NCBI GenBank assembly: GCA_936432065.2
Contig: OW386292.2
Coordinates: 100,335,829-100,399,828, forward strand
Source: Rutpela maculata
Lineage: Eukaryota > Arthropoda > Insecta > Coleoptera > Cerambycidae
Reading direction: 5' to 3'
Length of the DNA stretch: 64,000 nt
How positions within the stretch are numbered: the stretch's first letter is position 1; each line of letters opens with the position of its first letter. Below, one piece after another: positions 24,527 through 33,708 of this stretch. Made by a program: the position numbers and the translations under genes. The notes under the pieces are model-generated. The model was not told the DNA's origin. It searched no databases and saw only the letters and a program-made list of their open reading frames with translations.

Positions 24527-24813
24527 GCGGGAAAATATGGTTCTTAAATCCTTGCTATTTGTCGCCTATAGGTGATAGTTCAAACCGGTGATATGTGTCC
24601 AAGTAGAACATATTTTTGTTGAACTCCGATCTTAATATGATTTCCCGAATTTGTTTACATATGTCGGGTGTTCGCTAAGCTAATCCTTATAACAATATTT
24701 ACTCAATAAACATTCCAATTGATTTCTTACTTTATTATGATCGACTTTTATACCATCTTGTTTTATTTACTTATATTCATATTTTTACTTAAACTACTTA
24801 TATTATATTATAC

Positions 24814-27278
24814 TTATTTATTTCTGCATTTCCCTGTAGCCAAATAATTGTACATAAACAGTGCTGCGTAAATAAGCGCAAGTTTCTGCACATTATTTTT
24901 ATCGATTTTAAAATTAGTATCTTTATTACTATTTCTAATTTTCACATTGTTCATAAGGGATTCTGGGTAAGTTTCTTCGTCTTCTTTGCACCCCTCATCT
25001 ACCATTTTCGCTTTGGTGTCGTTTTCTCTAGGGGACGGCAGCCTTTCGCTGCCACAGACTCTACTTGTCAGAATACCTTCCGGTTCCGAAAGTATATTGT
25101 CCTTTCCGCCAATTTTCTGGGTTTTATGGCCTTCCGCCCTTTGTTTACCTAAGAAACTTATTTTATTTTCATTTTCTGGCAGCTCAGTTACCACTTTTGG
25201 TAATATCATTTTATTTTCATTTTTTGCCAGCTCAATTTTCTCTATTTGCTCTGGCCATAACAAATTTACGGACCCTAATCCTATAATATTTTCGTTTTCA
25301 TTTGCTTTTTGATTTGCTTTCTCTTGTTCGGCTTTATCTTGTCCGTCGGTTTGTGCGGTTGCTTCCTGTCCTTCTTCTTCTTCCACCTCGTCTTCCCACT
25401 GCTCTTCTTCGTCTTTTTCTTCTGAGGTTGGAGACCAGGGGTCGTTGTACGGTAGTATACGGCTTACGTGTACTACATCTGTCTTGGCTTTTTTCTTTCG
25501 TCCTTTTCTAATTTTGTAGTCGACTTCCCCTATTTTCTTTACAATGTAATATGGGCCAAACCATTTAAGTAATAGTTTTTCACTTTTTCCTTTCTTTCTT
25601 ATGGGGGTAAAAACTTTTATTTGATCTCCTGGTTTAAACTCAACGTGTCTATGTTTTCTATCATACCTTCTTTTGTCACTTTTTTGTCTTTTTTCTATAT
25701 TTTCCACTGCAAGATTTCTGACTGCTAAGGCTCTTTGCCTAATTTCCTCTACATCTAGGCAATTCGATTCTTGTGATAGATTGGCCTCTGTTGGGAGGAC
25801 TGGATATCTTGCAAAAACTAATTCATATGGGGAGAATTTTGTAGTTGCTTGCCTCGATGTATTATGTGCCCATACGCAATGAGGTATGTATTGGTCCCAA
25901 TCGGTTTGATTTGTGTTAGTAAACATTGCTAACATGTCTGCCAAAGTTTTGTTAAATCTTTCAGTTAACCCATTACAACAGGGATGATAGGCTGTGGTGA
26001 ATCTACTTGTGGTGCCCATGATTCTTAGCAATTCTTTTACCAATTCTGATTGAAATGTTTTTCCTTGATCACTTAGAATATATTTAGGTGAGCCATGACG
26101 TGTTATAATATTATGTAATAAAAATTTTGCGACCGGTCCTGCTTTTCCATTTGGTAAAGCTGCGGCTTCCACGTAGCGAGTTGCATAATCTGTACACACT
26201 ACTATCATGGTTTTTCCATTTTGGCTACGTCTGAAAGGTCCCAATAGGTCGATTCCGACTTTTTCGAATGGGGTACCTATTTGTATTGGTTGCAGGAGGC
26301 CAGCTGGTTTTTTATTCCCGCCCTTTCTTGTTTGGCAATCGCGGCACCCTTTCACATATTTTACTACATCCTTCTGCATTGAGTCCCAATAGAATCGACT
26401 TTTAATTTTTTGTAGGGTTTTTGTCAGTCCGAGGTGTCCACTAAGCGGTTCTGAGTGTAACTGAAATAGAATTTCCCCCACTAATTTTTTCGGAATTACT
26501 AATAAGTTTTCAAGACCTTGCTGGCTCGTATTAATTTTATAGAGATTTCCATTTTTTACAGTAAATTGTTTAGCCCTTTTTGCTGTCCCTATATCTGCTT
26601 CTCGGGGGTTTAGTATAGCATTTAGTATTTTTCTAATGTTTGCATCTTCTTGTTGCAGATTACTTATGTCTTCCGTGTTTAATAATAGTAACTCTTCTTT
26701 TTCATATTCTGAGGTTTCCTTTTCGAGATCTTTCATATCCAGCAGAAGTGTTGGGATATCTTCCGTATCCACCTTATCTATGTAATCTTTAGGCGTTAAT
26801 GGGTTCCTAGACAGACAGTCCGCATCTTTATTTAGACATCCTTTTCTGTGTTCTATAGAGTAGTCAAACTCTGACAATTTCAATGCCCAACGAGCCAGGC
26901 GGCCTGGATTTCTTATTGTCTTTAACCAACATAGGGCACTGTGGTCAGTAATTATTTTTATAGGACGGCCATAAATTAAATGCCTCAGGTAGCCCAAAAT
27001 CCATACTACGGCTAATCCTTCGATTTCGGAAATAGTAAAATAGTTTTTCTCGTGTTTCTGCAGGCTTCTGCTTACGTAGGCGATCGGATGCAGCTCCCCA
27101 GTTTCGTTCTCCTGAAGCAAGATACCGCCAATTCCTGTTCTGCTTGCATCCACGTGCAAGGTTGTTCCTTTATTTGGGTCGAAATGCTGTAAAACTGGGG
27201 CCTCGATTAATTTTTGTTTGAGAATTTCGAATGTTTTTTGTTGATCTTTACCCCATGTAAATTTCGTAGATTTTTTTT
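24814..27278 (-). CDS. pol: Pol, second part: RNase H and integrase with long C-terminal tail
   Basis: The frame opens after a stop next to the A8 run and lies in a different frame from the RT part. Ty3-type RNase H: a HVDASRTGIGG motif, the SEIEGLAVVW block and ITDHSALCWL. The integrase follows: an HHCC zinc-binding region (HLG...CRDCQTRKG), core acidic residues in CTDYATRY, LSDQGKTF and GLTERFNKT, and a GPY-type C-terminal module ending VVHVSRILPYND. After that comes about 200 residues of tail: an acidic Glu-rich block, three NENK-type repeats and a hydrophobic stretch (LALIYAALFMYNYLA) at the end. Integrase inserts the cDNA into host chromosomes. The tail beyond the GPY module is longer than usual. 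Confidence 0.9.
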
Positions 27279-29896
27279 GTTAGTTCATGTAATGGTCGAG
27301 CTATCATAGAGTAGTTTCTTACAAATTTTCTATAAAAATTACAAAGTCCTAGGAAACTTTGAAGTTGTTTTAATGTTTTAGGAACTGCAAAGTTCTTTAT
27401 TGCCTTAACTTTTTCCTCATCCGGAAGTATACCCTTGGTGCTTACATGATACCCTAATATTTTTAATTCCGTTTTTAGGTATTCACATTTATTAGGTTTT
27501 AGAGTTAATCCTGCTTCTCGAAGTCTTTGGAAAACTCTTTGTAGTTTTTCTATGTGTTCTTCCTTTGTTTTTGAAAATATGATGATGTCGTCCAAATATA
27601 TAAGGATATCTTTCCATTTCATCCCTTCAAACACTTTATCAGCTAGTTCTTGAAAGGTCCCAGGTGCTCCGCACAGTCCGAAAGGCAAGACTTCAAAACT
27701 GTAAGAACCATGACCCTGGGCAACAAAAGCTGTGTATTGCTTACTGTCTTCGGCCATTGGTACCTGCCAGTAACCACTATGCATGTCCAATGTAGAGAAG
27801 AATTCAGTATCCGTTCCGAGATAAGTTAAAATATCATCGATATTTGGCAGTGGATAAGTAGTTTTTGTTGTTACTTCATTTAATTTCCTATAATCTACGC
27901 AAAACCTTTTTTCGCCATCTTTCTTCTGTACTAAAACTAGTGGACTTGCCCACGGTGAGTGACAGGGTTTAATAATGTTAAACTTTTCCATATCCTCTAT
28001 TTGCTGAGCAATAATATTTCTTTCTTTTTGGCTCACCCGGTATGGGCGATTTTTTATTGGAGTGGCCCCATTGACATCTATTTTATGCTCCGCAAGATGT
28101 GTCCGCCCCATATACCTCATTGATTTTGAGAATATGTCATTATATTCGTTTAAGAGTTTTTGTAAATTTTGCTTAGTTGTGCCGTCCGTGATATGTTCCA
28201 AATCGTGATCCTCCAATGTTACTTTTTCAGCATCCTCCTCTTGGTCCATGTATAGTAATAATTTTTCTCCTTCCTCAAGTTCTAAAGGCTCCATCAGAAA
28301 GCCTATAGTTGATCGTTTGTAAATTTTTACTGGGCAAGCTGCCCGCGATTTTACATTTATAAACAAGCGTGAGCCCAGAAAATATAGCCCTGTTGTTGTC
28401 AATAAACCTTTTGATAATAAAAATTTTTCATTAAGAACGAAGTTTTGAAAAAGCAAAATTATTTTATCATGTGAAATTGTTGCGGTTAATTCTAAACATA
28501 TCTCTTGCAATGGTTCAATGACGAAATTTTCCGTGGTCATAATTTTAGTGGGTTTTCCTTGTCTTTCTCCCAGATTTAGCTGTATGTTTTCTAAGTCTCT
28601 TAAAACGTGTTCGTAGCTTTCTTCAAATTTTTCTAGCGTTAATATGGCCCTCTCCTCTACTTCGGCTATAACTGGTTTATTATTTTCCATTGAAGTAGAT
28701 GGGCCGTTAGTTATATGATTATTTGTCGTTATTAACGGGTTATGCCTTATTTTTAATCCTCCTTGAGTGGGATTCCATGTACATACTAATATTTCAACGT
28801 TTGTGCCCAAAAACGTGTATTGTATCATTGGTTTAACTATTTCCCAATCTAGGCCGTCTAGTCCACATCCTATCCGGGGCATTGCTAATTGTGTAATGTT
28901 AGATTGTAAAATATTTGATTTTAATTTTTGTAAGCAATTATAAAGGTTATTGTATGTAGGTTTATCATAACAAAATTTTTTGGTAATTAAGTAGTATATA
29001 TTTCTTTTTTTCCTTTTTAGTGAGGCCAACCCCCCTAGACCCTGATTTTGTTCTAAAAGTTCTTCTACCCCCTGAAATTTTTCTTTAAATTTTTTGGCTA
29101 TACCTCGTCCCATTCTCAAATCTGCTGATACGCAGTGTGCTAGGGAGTATGTGTCTGCTGTGTTAAAAATATCCATATTTTTTTCCTCAATTTTTGTGGT
29201 AGACTCCACAAGTGTACCATTATTAACCATCTGCCAAAAGTCTGAGTACGAGGGTGCTATGTTGTTTTCTTCTCTTTTCGAAGGTATTTTATTTTCATGT
29301 TGACTTTTAATTTGTCTCGAGATTTCTTCTAAACATTTCTGATGATAGAGTTTCTTATAGTTTGTGGGGCTAATATATTCCTGTGCGTAAGTTTTGTTTT
29401 GCTCCGGCGTTTGTTTTCTATTTTCAAAAGTCGTAATTAATTGGTTGTTAGTTTCTTGTTTGTTGACTGGAAGACTATGTTGGATTTGCCCCTCCGTAAA
29501 TATTATTACGTCATCTTGTAAATTTATTATCGATTTAAATTTTGTTAAAAATTCCATACCAAGTATTAGTGGGTATGGTGACTCTTCTATAATTTCAGCT
29601 TCACATAATGTCGTTAAGTTTTGAATCTGTAGTTGAAATGTAAAATGACCTATGACCGGTATTCGGTGACCCCCTGCAGTAATTAAGTTTTTAAATGTCG
29701 TTTTTGGTACAAAGTGGGGTAACAAATTTGCACGTATAATATTTTTGGCGCTACCTGTATCTAGGATAGCTTTTGTTGGAAGGTTGTTTATTTTTATGTC
29801 AAGTAAGATAGTTGTTGCTTTAGCACCTGTACTATACCCCCCCTTAGTGTTTAGGACGGCTGGGAGTTCTAATTTTGCCGCCCCCTGCCATTTGGG
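27248..29896 (-). CDS. pol: Pol, first part: protease, macro domain, reverse transcriptase
   Basis: Reached from gag by a -1 shift at CCCAAAT (29896-29890). The aspartic protease has its DTG at 29761-29753 (ILDTGSAKN) and the second PR motif LILGMEFL. A TARG1-like macro domain lies at 29179-28769 (own entry). A linker with dUTPase-like beta pattern but no recognisable dUTPase motifs follows, then the RT: VLVQKKDG, FCVDYRKLNE, STLDMHSGYWQV, VLPFGLCGAPGTFQ and the YLDD active site near 27590. Ty3/gypsy-type RT makes cDNA in virus-like particles. The frame ends at TAA (27250-27248) shortly after the A8 run, inside the RT/RNase H connection, so this copy does not encode a continuous Pol. Confidence 0.9.
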   Translation of the reverse strand, partial: PKWQGAAKLELPAVLNTKGGYSTGAKATTILLDIKINNLPTKAILDTGSAKNIIRANLLPHFVPKTTFKNLITAGGHRIPVIGHFTFQLQIQNLTTLCEAEIIEESPYPLILGMEFLTKFKSIINLQDDVIIFTEGQIQHSLPVNKQETNNQLITTFENRKQTPEQNKTYAQEYISPTNYKKLYHQKCLEEISRQIKSQHENKIPSKREENNIAPSYSDFWQMVNNGTLVESTTKIEEKNMDIFNTADTYSLAHCVSADLRMGRGIAKKFKEKFQGVEELLEQNQGLGGLASLKRKKRNIYYLITKKFCYDKPTYNNLYNCLQKLKSNILQSNITQLAMPRIGCGLDGLDWEIVKPMIQYTFLGTNVEILVCTWNPTQGGLKIRHNPLITTNNHITNGPSTSMENNKPVIAEVEERAILTLEKFEESYEHVLRDLENIQLNLGERQGKPTKIMTTENFVIEPLQEICLELTATISHDKIILLFQNFVLNEKFLLSKGLLTTTGLYFLGSRLFINVKSRAACPVKIYKRSTIGFLMEPLELEEGEKLLLYMDQEEDAEKVTLEDHDLEHITDGTTKQNLQKLLNEYNDIFSKSMRYMGRTHLAEHKIDVNGATPIKNRPYRVSQKERNIIAQQIEDMEKFNIIKPCHSPWASPLVLVQKKDGEKRFCVDYRKLNEVTTKTTYPLPNIDDILTYLGTDTEFFSTLDMHSGYWQVPMAEDSKQYTAFVAQGHGSYSFEVLPFGLCGAPGTFQELADKVFEGMKWKDILIYLDDIIIFSKTKEEHIEKLQRVFQRLREAGLTLKPNKCEYLKTELKILGYHVSTKGILPDEEKVKAIKNFAVPKTLKQLQSFLGLCNFYRKFVRNYSMIARPLHELTKKIYEIYMG
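27271..27278 (-). other. pol: A8 homopolymer frame break in pol
   Basis: On the - strand eight A residues are the only point where the RT frame and the RNase H/integrase frame can meet: the second frame has a stop just 5' of the run and the first frame has one just 3'. The two frames differ by one base. A real mutation, an assembly error or transcriptional slippage are all possible. Confidence 0.8.
28769..29179 (-). CDS. Macro domain (TARG1/OARD1-like) inside pol
   Basis: In frame with protease and RT, residues about 183-319 counted from the TTG at 29725. Visible motifs: SLAHCVSADLRMGRGIA near the start, YYLITKKF, KPTYNNL and MPRIGCGLDGLDW. This pattern and the even spacing match the TARG1 (OARD1/C6orf130) subgroup, which removes ADP-ribose from acidic residues. 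The catalytic pair of TARG1 is Lys84 and Asp125, 41 residues apart; here Lys249 and Asp290 occupy the same motifs with the same 41-residue spacing, so hydrolase activity is plausible. Macro domains are known in several RNA virus groups; I know of no established example within LTR-element pol. The whole domain is free of stops. Confidence 0.88.
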
Positions 29897-31428
29897 GAAC
29901 CTCTCGCAACGTTAGGGCATGTTGCAGCGAAATGTCCCGGCCGGTTGCAGTTATAGCATCTTGGCCTATTGTCTGGCGTCCGTGTTGTTGGTAAATTAGT
30001 ATTCCTTTTATAATTTTCCCCATATCCGTTTGCCTGGCCGTAACTTCTGCCGTGTTGGGTCGTAGGTACGAACTCTCTGTTCATTGTGGGAGGTTGGACT
30101 TGACGTGCTTGGTGGTTTTGATAGGACCGTCCTGTGTCATACGAATTGCCATTTCGTCTGTACTGGGTGTCCTGACTAGGGAATCTCCTTGCTTCAAAAT
30201 TTCCTCTTGCGTGTGACGAGTTTCTTACCAATCCCAGGGTACCATAATTTACGTCGGTAGTTTGTTGGTAGGGTTGAAAATTCCTTTGAATTGGGGGTTG
30301 CCATTGGGGGGTTATCTGCTCCTGGCATTCGCGCGTGCTGCGTGGTGCTTTGTCAATCGTAGTTGCCAGATCCTTTACTTCTTCTAGTGTTGTCGGTTTA
30401 CGATTTGGGGAATGTGTCAGCCAGTGATAGTGATAAGCCGCCTCCTGGTTGAGACCTTTTTCAAAAAATTTTATGAATTTCCGTGCGTCAAGTGTCTCGT
30501 CGTATTCGTGAAATATTGTTTTTAGTTCGTAGAAAAAGTCCTTGACCGACTCATTTGGTCCTTGCTTTCTATTTTCGACTCTATCCCTTAAATGCTCTAT
30601 TAAGTCTGGGTCTTCAAATTCTAATAAGAAATCGTCGACAATTTGTGTCCACGTTTTTTGTGCATTTTTGATATCACCTGTGTATATTTTATACCACAAG
30701 TTGGCGCCTCCTTCTAAAAAGGAGCCCAAATAGAAAATTTTTAAAGGGTTGTCCCATCCGTTCGCAATCGCCGTTCTTTCGTAATTTTTAATAAAATTAC
30801 TCGCATTTCCCTTGCTTGGATGGAATGTTTGGGGACTTATGAAAGTGGGAATTGCGGGCTTTTTATGTGCCGTTAATGCTTCTGAAATTGTCGTATCCAT
30901 ATTTTCCTTTTTCTTTTCCTTGGGAGTATCACGAGCTTCGCTCTCCTGTTTTTCTTCTCTTCCTTTTTCTTTAGCAGGTTCTTTTTCTTCCTCAGACACG
31001 TCGAAATTTATTCTCCTTTCGAGTTTTTCACCGTAACTTTGTGTTGGGGTGGAAATGTTACTCTGCTGCAGTGCCTTCTTTAATTGTTTATCAACAATTG
31101 TAATTTCGTGGTGATCCGGACTCTCGGGGTCGCTGGTGGTTTCTTCTGAGGTGTCCTGTATATGTTTTTTGTTTGATTTTATTGCTCGAGTTTGTGCCCT
31201 AGTTACTCTTCTTTCTATTTCATATAGTTCAGGTAACGAGCTAGATGAAAATTTTCTTTCTTGCCTGTGTGGTATTGGCGTTTGGGGCGGTGATCTCGCT
31301 ACGCGATTACTCGCTTGAAATGGGTCCTGAGTCTGATTAGTACGTATTTCGGTACTGTTGGATTCCGGGTTAAAACTATCGGGCACTGGTTCCACTTGTA
31401 TTGTTAGTCTTTTCTCGCCTCCTGACAT
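29869..31428 (-). CDS. gag: Gag polyprotein, 519 aa
   Basis: ATG at 31428-31426 with an in-frame TAG just upstream. A charged N-terminal region (about 1-190) rich in Glu/Lys is followed by a capsid-like retrotransposon gag domain (about 195-350; PTFISPQTFHP ... LGSFLEGGANLWY ... SVKDFFYELKTIF). A Gln/Arg/Asn-rich segment follows, then one zinc knuckle CYNCNRPGHFAATC (CX2CX4HX4C), ending GRGRQN. Forms virus-like particles and packages RNA. The stop at 29871-29869 is 19 bases past the slippery site. Confidence 0.93.
   Translation of the reverse strand: MSGGEKRLTIQVEPVPDSFNPESNSTEIRTNQTQDPFQASNRVARSPPQTPIPHRQERKFSSSSLPELYEIERRVTRAQTRAIKSNKKHIQDTSEETTSDPESPDHHEITIVDKQLKKALQQSNISTPTQSYGEKLERRINFDVSEEEKEPAKEKGREEKQESEARDTPKEKKKENMDTTISEALTAHKKPAIPTFISPQTFHPSKGNASNFIKNYERTAIANGWDNPLKIFYLGSFLEGGANLWYKIYTGDIKNAQKTWTQIVDDFLLEFEDPDLIEHLRDRVENRKQGPNESVKDFFYELKTIFHEYDETLDARKFIKFFEKGLNQEAAYHYHWLTHSPNRKPTTLEEVKDLATTIDKAPRSTRECQEQITPQWQPPIQRNFQPYQQTTDVNYGTLGLVRNSSHARGNFEARRFPSQDTQYRRNGNSYDTGRSYQNHQARQVQPPTMNREFVPTTQHGRSYGQANGYGENYKRNTNLPTTRTPDNRPRCYNCNRPGHFAATCPNVARGSPNGRGRQN
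29890..29896 (-). promoter_or_regulatory. -1 ribosomal frameshift site CCCAAAT
   Basis: In the gag frame the heptamer reads C CCA AAT, the canonical X XXY YYZ form. The pol frame is open only from 29911 (after TAA at 29914-29912) and gag stops at 29869, so the shift must fall within about 45 bases; this heptamer is the only good fit I see. No downstream pseudoknot was tested. Confidence 0.75.
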
Positions 31429-31834
31429 ACTCTACCGCATCTTTATATTTGTTTTTGTTATGAATTATTTTGGTTATAGGTATATTTTAAGTATAATTTT
31501 AAAAAAACACTAATGACAAATAACAAGCAGACAGCTCAGATAAATCAGTAAAAATAATTATTAAGTCGGACAAGAAGTTAAATTAAAATTAGATTAAATA
31601 ATAACTAAATAAAATGAAATTAAACAAAAAATAAATAAAAAAAAAAATGCGAATGATAAAAATAATTAAGAAATAATAATTTTTCTCCTCGGGACTATGT
31701 GTCTTTTTATGTCAGACGAATATGACAAGTGAAAATTTCAAATATTTCCGTATTTCTACTTATATAAACCTCCCTCAATAATTCGTGTACAAAAAGAAAA
31801 TAAATGTTCACCCCCAACAAATGCAAAATTTCAA
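31429..31834 (-). other. AT-rich spacer between leader ORF and gag
   Basis: A-rich non-coding leader segment on the plus-strand read. Nothing recognised. Confidence 0.5.
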
Positions 31835-32128
31835 TTACTGCATGTCATCATCATCCCCAAATAAAATTTTAAATTTAATTGCCATTTCTTTACTTAGCGC
31901 GATATTTTCCGTTTTTACGGGTTTATTTGCAGCAACTGTAACCTCCGGAAAACAAAAATAATTGCTTTCCTTTTCCTCACAATTTTTTCCCTCAATTCGT
32001 GGGGTTATAGGCAGACCTGACTGATTTAACTCAACTTCAATCGGGGTTAATGAATGCGACGCAAGAGCTTTCCTCCTTGCCTCCCTTCTTTCCTGCCTTT
32101 CTTTTTTGCCCGGTTTCAGGCGTGGCAT
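31835..32128 (-). CDS. Small leader ORF, 97 aa, upstream of gag
   Basis: ATG at 32128-32126. The N-terminus is strongly basic (MPRLKPGKKERQERREARRK), the middle is polar and the end acidic (GDDDDMQ). It lies between PBS and gag in the LTR element. I do not recognise the protein. Possibilities are an accessory protein, a donor exon that supplies the start codon for spliced env, or chance. A basic start followed by an intact 97-codon frame in AT-rich leader DNA argues mildly against chance. Confidence 0.5.
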   Translation of the reverse strand: MPRLKPGKKERQERREARRKALASHSLTPIEVELNQSGLPITPRIEGKNCEEKESNYFCFPEVTVAANKPVKTENIALSKEMAIKFKILFGDDDDMQ

Positions 32129-32818
32129 TTAAATAAAAATTAAAGTAAGAAAAAAAATATTCAAAAAATAAATTTTAACAAACAAGGTGACTTGAGGTAC
32201 TGGTTACTAACATATGATAAAAAGAATAAATAAAAATATATTTTCAAACAATTATAGGAGTGCAGTTGGACGTCAAACTTAACTAGCCAGGTATACGGGC
32301 GATAGTCAAGGGCCTTGACTTTACAACTTGTCCTGTAATTTTCCCGGCCTGAGAACCAGGCTGATCGGGAAAAGTGTAGACTTTCCTGACAATTGCTTTG
32401 AAAACGGGAGAAAAAAAATATATTGCTACGCTGTCTCTAGCCAGATCTACGGGCGCTTAGAGAAAGGATAGCTACGTTAAAGAAAATTAAATGAACGCGT
32501 AATTTTAAATTTAATTTAAGTCAGTACCACAGATCACTTGTTACCACTAAAACTTTGAATCCCTGATTTCTACACTAATTTAGAAAAAGAAAAAAAAAGA
32601 AAAATCACTTCAAATTAGGTCGCCCAGTAACTTATTAAATTAAAAATGCGTAGAACCTAACGCTACCGCTATTTGTCGTTCAGTAACTTAAAAAAATTTT
32701 TAAAAAAATTAACAATTCGGTGCTTTCACCAAACAGCCCTTTCAAACGACTTCGTTAAGTATGGCACCTCCCTTATTAGATATAAAATATTACATTAACA
32801 CATGTGAAAATTTAATTT
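32129..32818 (-). other. 5' leader of LTR element
   Basis: Non-coding DNA between PBS and the small leader ORF, the usual place for packaging signals and the env splice donor. I could not assign a donor confidently. Confidence 0.5.
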
Positions 32819-32834
32819 GCCCGCGCTTCCACCA
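32819..32834 (-). promoter_or_regulatory. Primer binding site
   Basis: On the - strand TGGTGGAAGCGCGGGC begins two bases after the CGACA end of the 5' LTR. TGG is the complement of the tRNA CCA end. The primer tRNA was not identified. Confidence 0.7.
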
Positions 32835-32836
32835 TA

Positions 32837-33594
32837 TGTCGAGCCTCTGGGGGCGGCCCCTTTCAAAATGGGGTACTCGCTTGGGTACTCGACTTAATTT
32901 TCCCGAGGGACCGGGTATCTTCAACAGAAAGGGGTAGGACCACACACACGAACACAAGTGAAACTATTTGTTACTGAACGGCAAATACAATTTATTTGAA
33001 AACTGGTACACAAAAGAATGATTATACTTACAGGAGTATTCTTCCCTGAACTCTCAACATGGGTAGGCGGCTGGCGGCTGGACTTAGAAAATTTCAATAA
33101 TTAGTTTCACCCTTTCGGGACTTTGCTCTTCACTGACTCGGCTACCGTCTCCTTCCGGAGCTAACGCGATAATTAATATTAATTTCACCCTTTCGGGATT
33201 TTTCTCTTCAATGACTCTCGGCTACCGTCTCCTTCCGGAGCTAACGCGGTAATGAATATTAATTTCACCCTTTCGGGATTTTTCTCTTCAATGACACTCG
33301 GCTACCGTCTCCTTCCGGAGCTAACGCAATAATGAATTCTCTCTACTAATTTCTTTCATCAATACTTATTCGTGCTCTTCCTTACTCAGCAATTTGCCGA
33401 GTTCATTGCTAGAGCAATGCCTCTATGGAAGAACACCAATAAATATGTGAAAGATTGCATAGACAACGGAAATATCCTATTACCTCCGTTGCCTATACGC
33501 GAAGTTATGTCTCTAATAATTACACGATTTAAATAATTTCTATTTTCTAACGTAAAATACAATAATTTAATTTAATTTTGGATATTTTCCGACA
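32837..33594 (-). repeat. 5' LTR, 758 bp, complete
   Basis: Starts TGTCGGAAAATATCC and ends GGCTCGACA (- strand), giving TGTCG/CGACA inverted tips. It matches the 3' LTR over all 755 shared bases as far as I can read. Confidence 0.95.
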
Positions 33595-33708
33595 GTATGT
33601 AGTAGGTCTATACATATTAAATATATACACACAAGTATGTCTTAGGTATATATGTTTTAGGCATATACAAAATATATACTTGTTTGTACTGGGTATGTAC
33701 ATATGAAA
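33595..33708. repeat. 114-bp direct repeat, copy 2
   Basis: Identical to 18853-18966. It begins at the first base after the 5' LTR tip and continues into catatacataatg, which is not duplicated. Confidence 0.95.

Larger units (their letters stand above)
18968..33594 (-). mobile_element. Errantivirus-like Ty3/gypsy LTR element with env and macro domain, 14.6 kb
   Basis: Order on the - strand: 5' LTR (33594-32837), PBS, leader ORF, gag, pol (PR - macro - RT - RNase H - IN), env, long non-coding tail, PPT, 3' LTR. It is about twice the 7-8 kb usual for insect errantivirus-type elements. The LTRs read identical, implying a recent insertion. One homopolymer frame break splits pol at 27271-27278; gag, env and the rest are open. 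The insertion lies inside the CCCAYAYAGCA element and is flanked by a 114-bp direct repeat. Confidence 0.95.

Noticed and set aside
24986..26392. Plus-strand open frames opposite pol
   Set aside because: They lie antisense to the RNase H/integrase frame and show only the hydrophobic bias expected of complementary strand reading.
28200..28570. dUTPase domain in pol linker
   Set aside because: A beta-rich pattern is present, but none of the dUTPase catalytic motifs could be seen.
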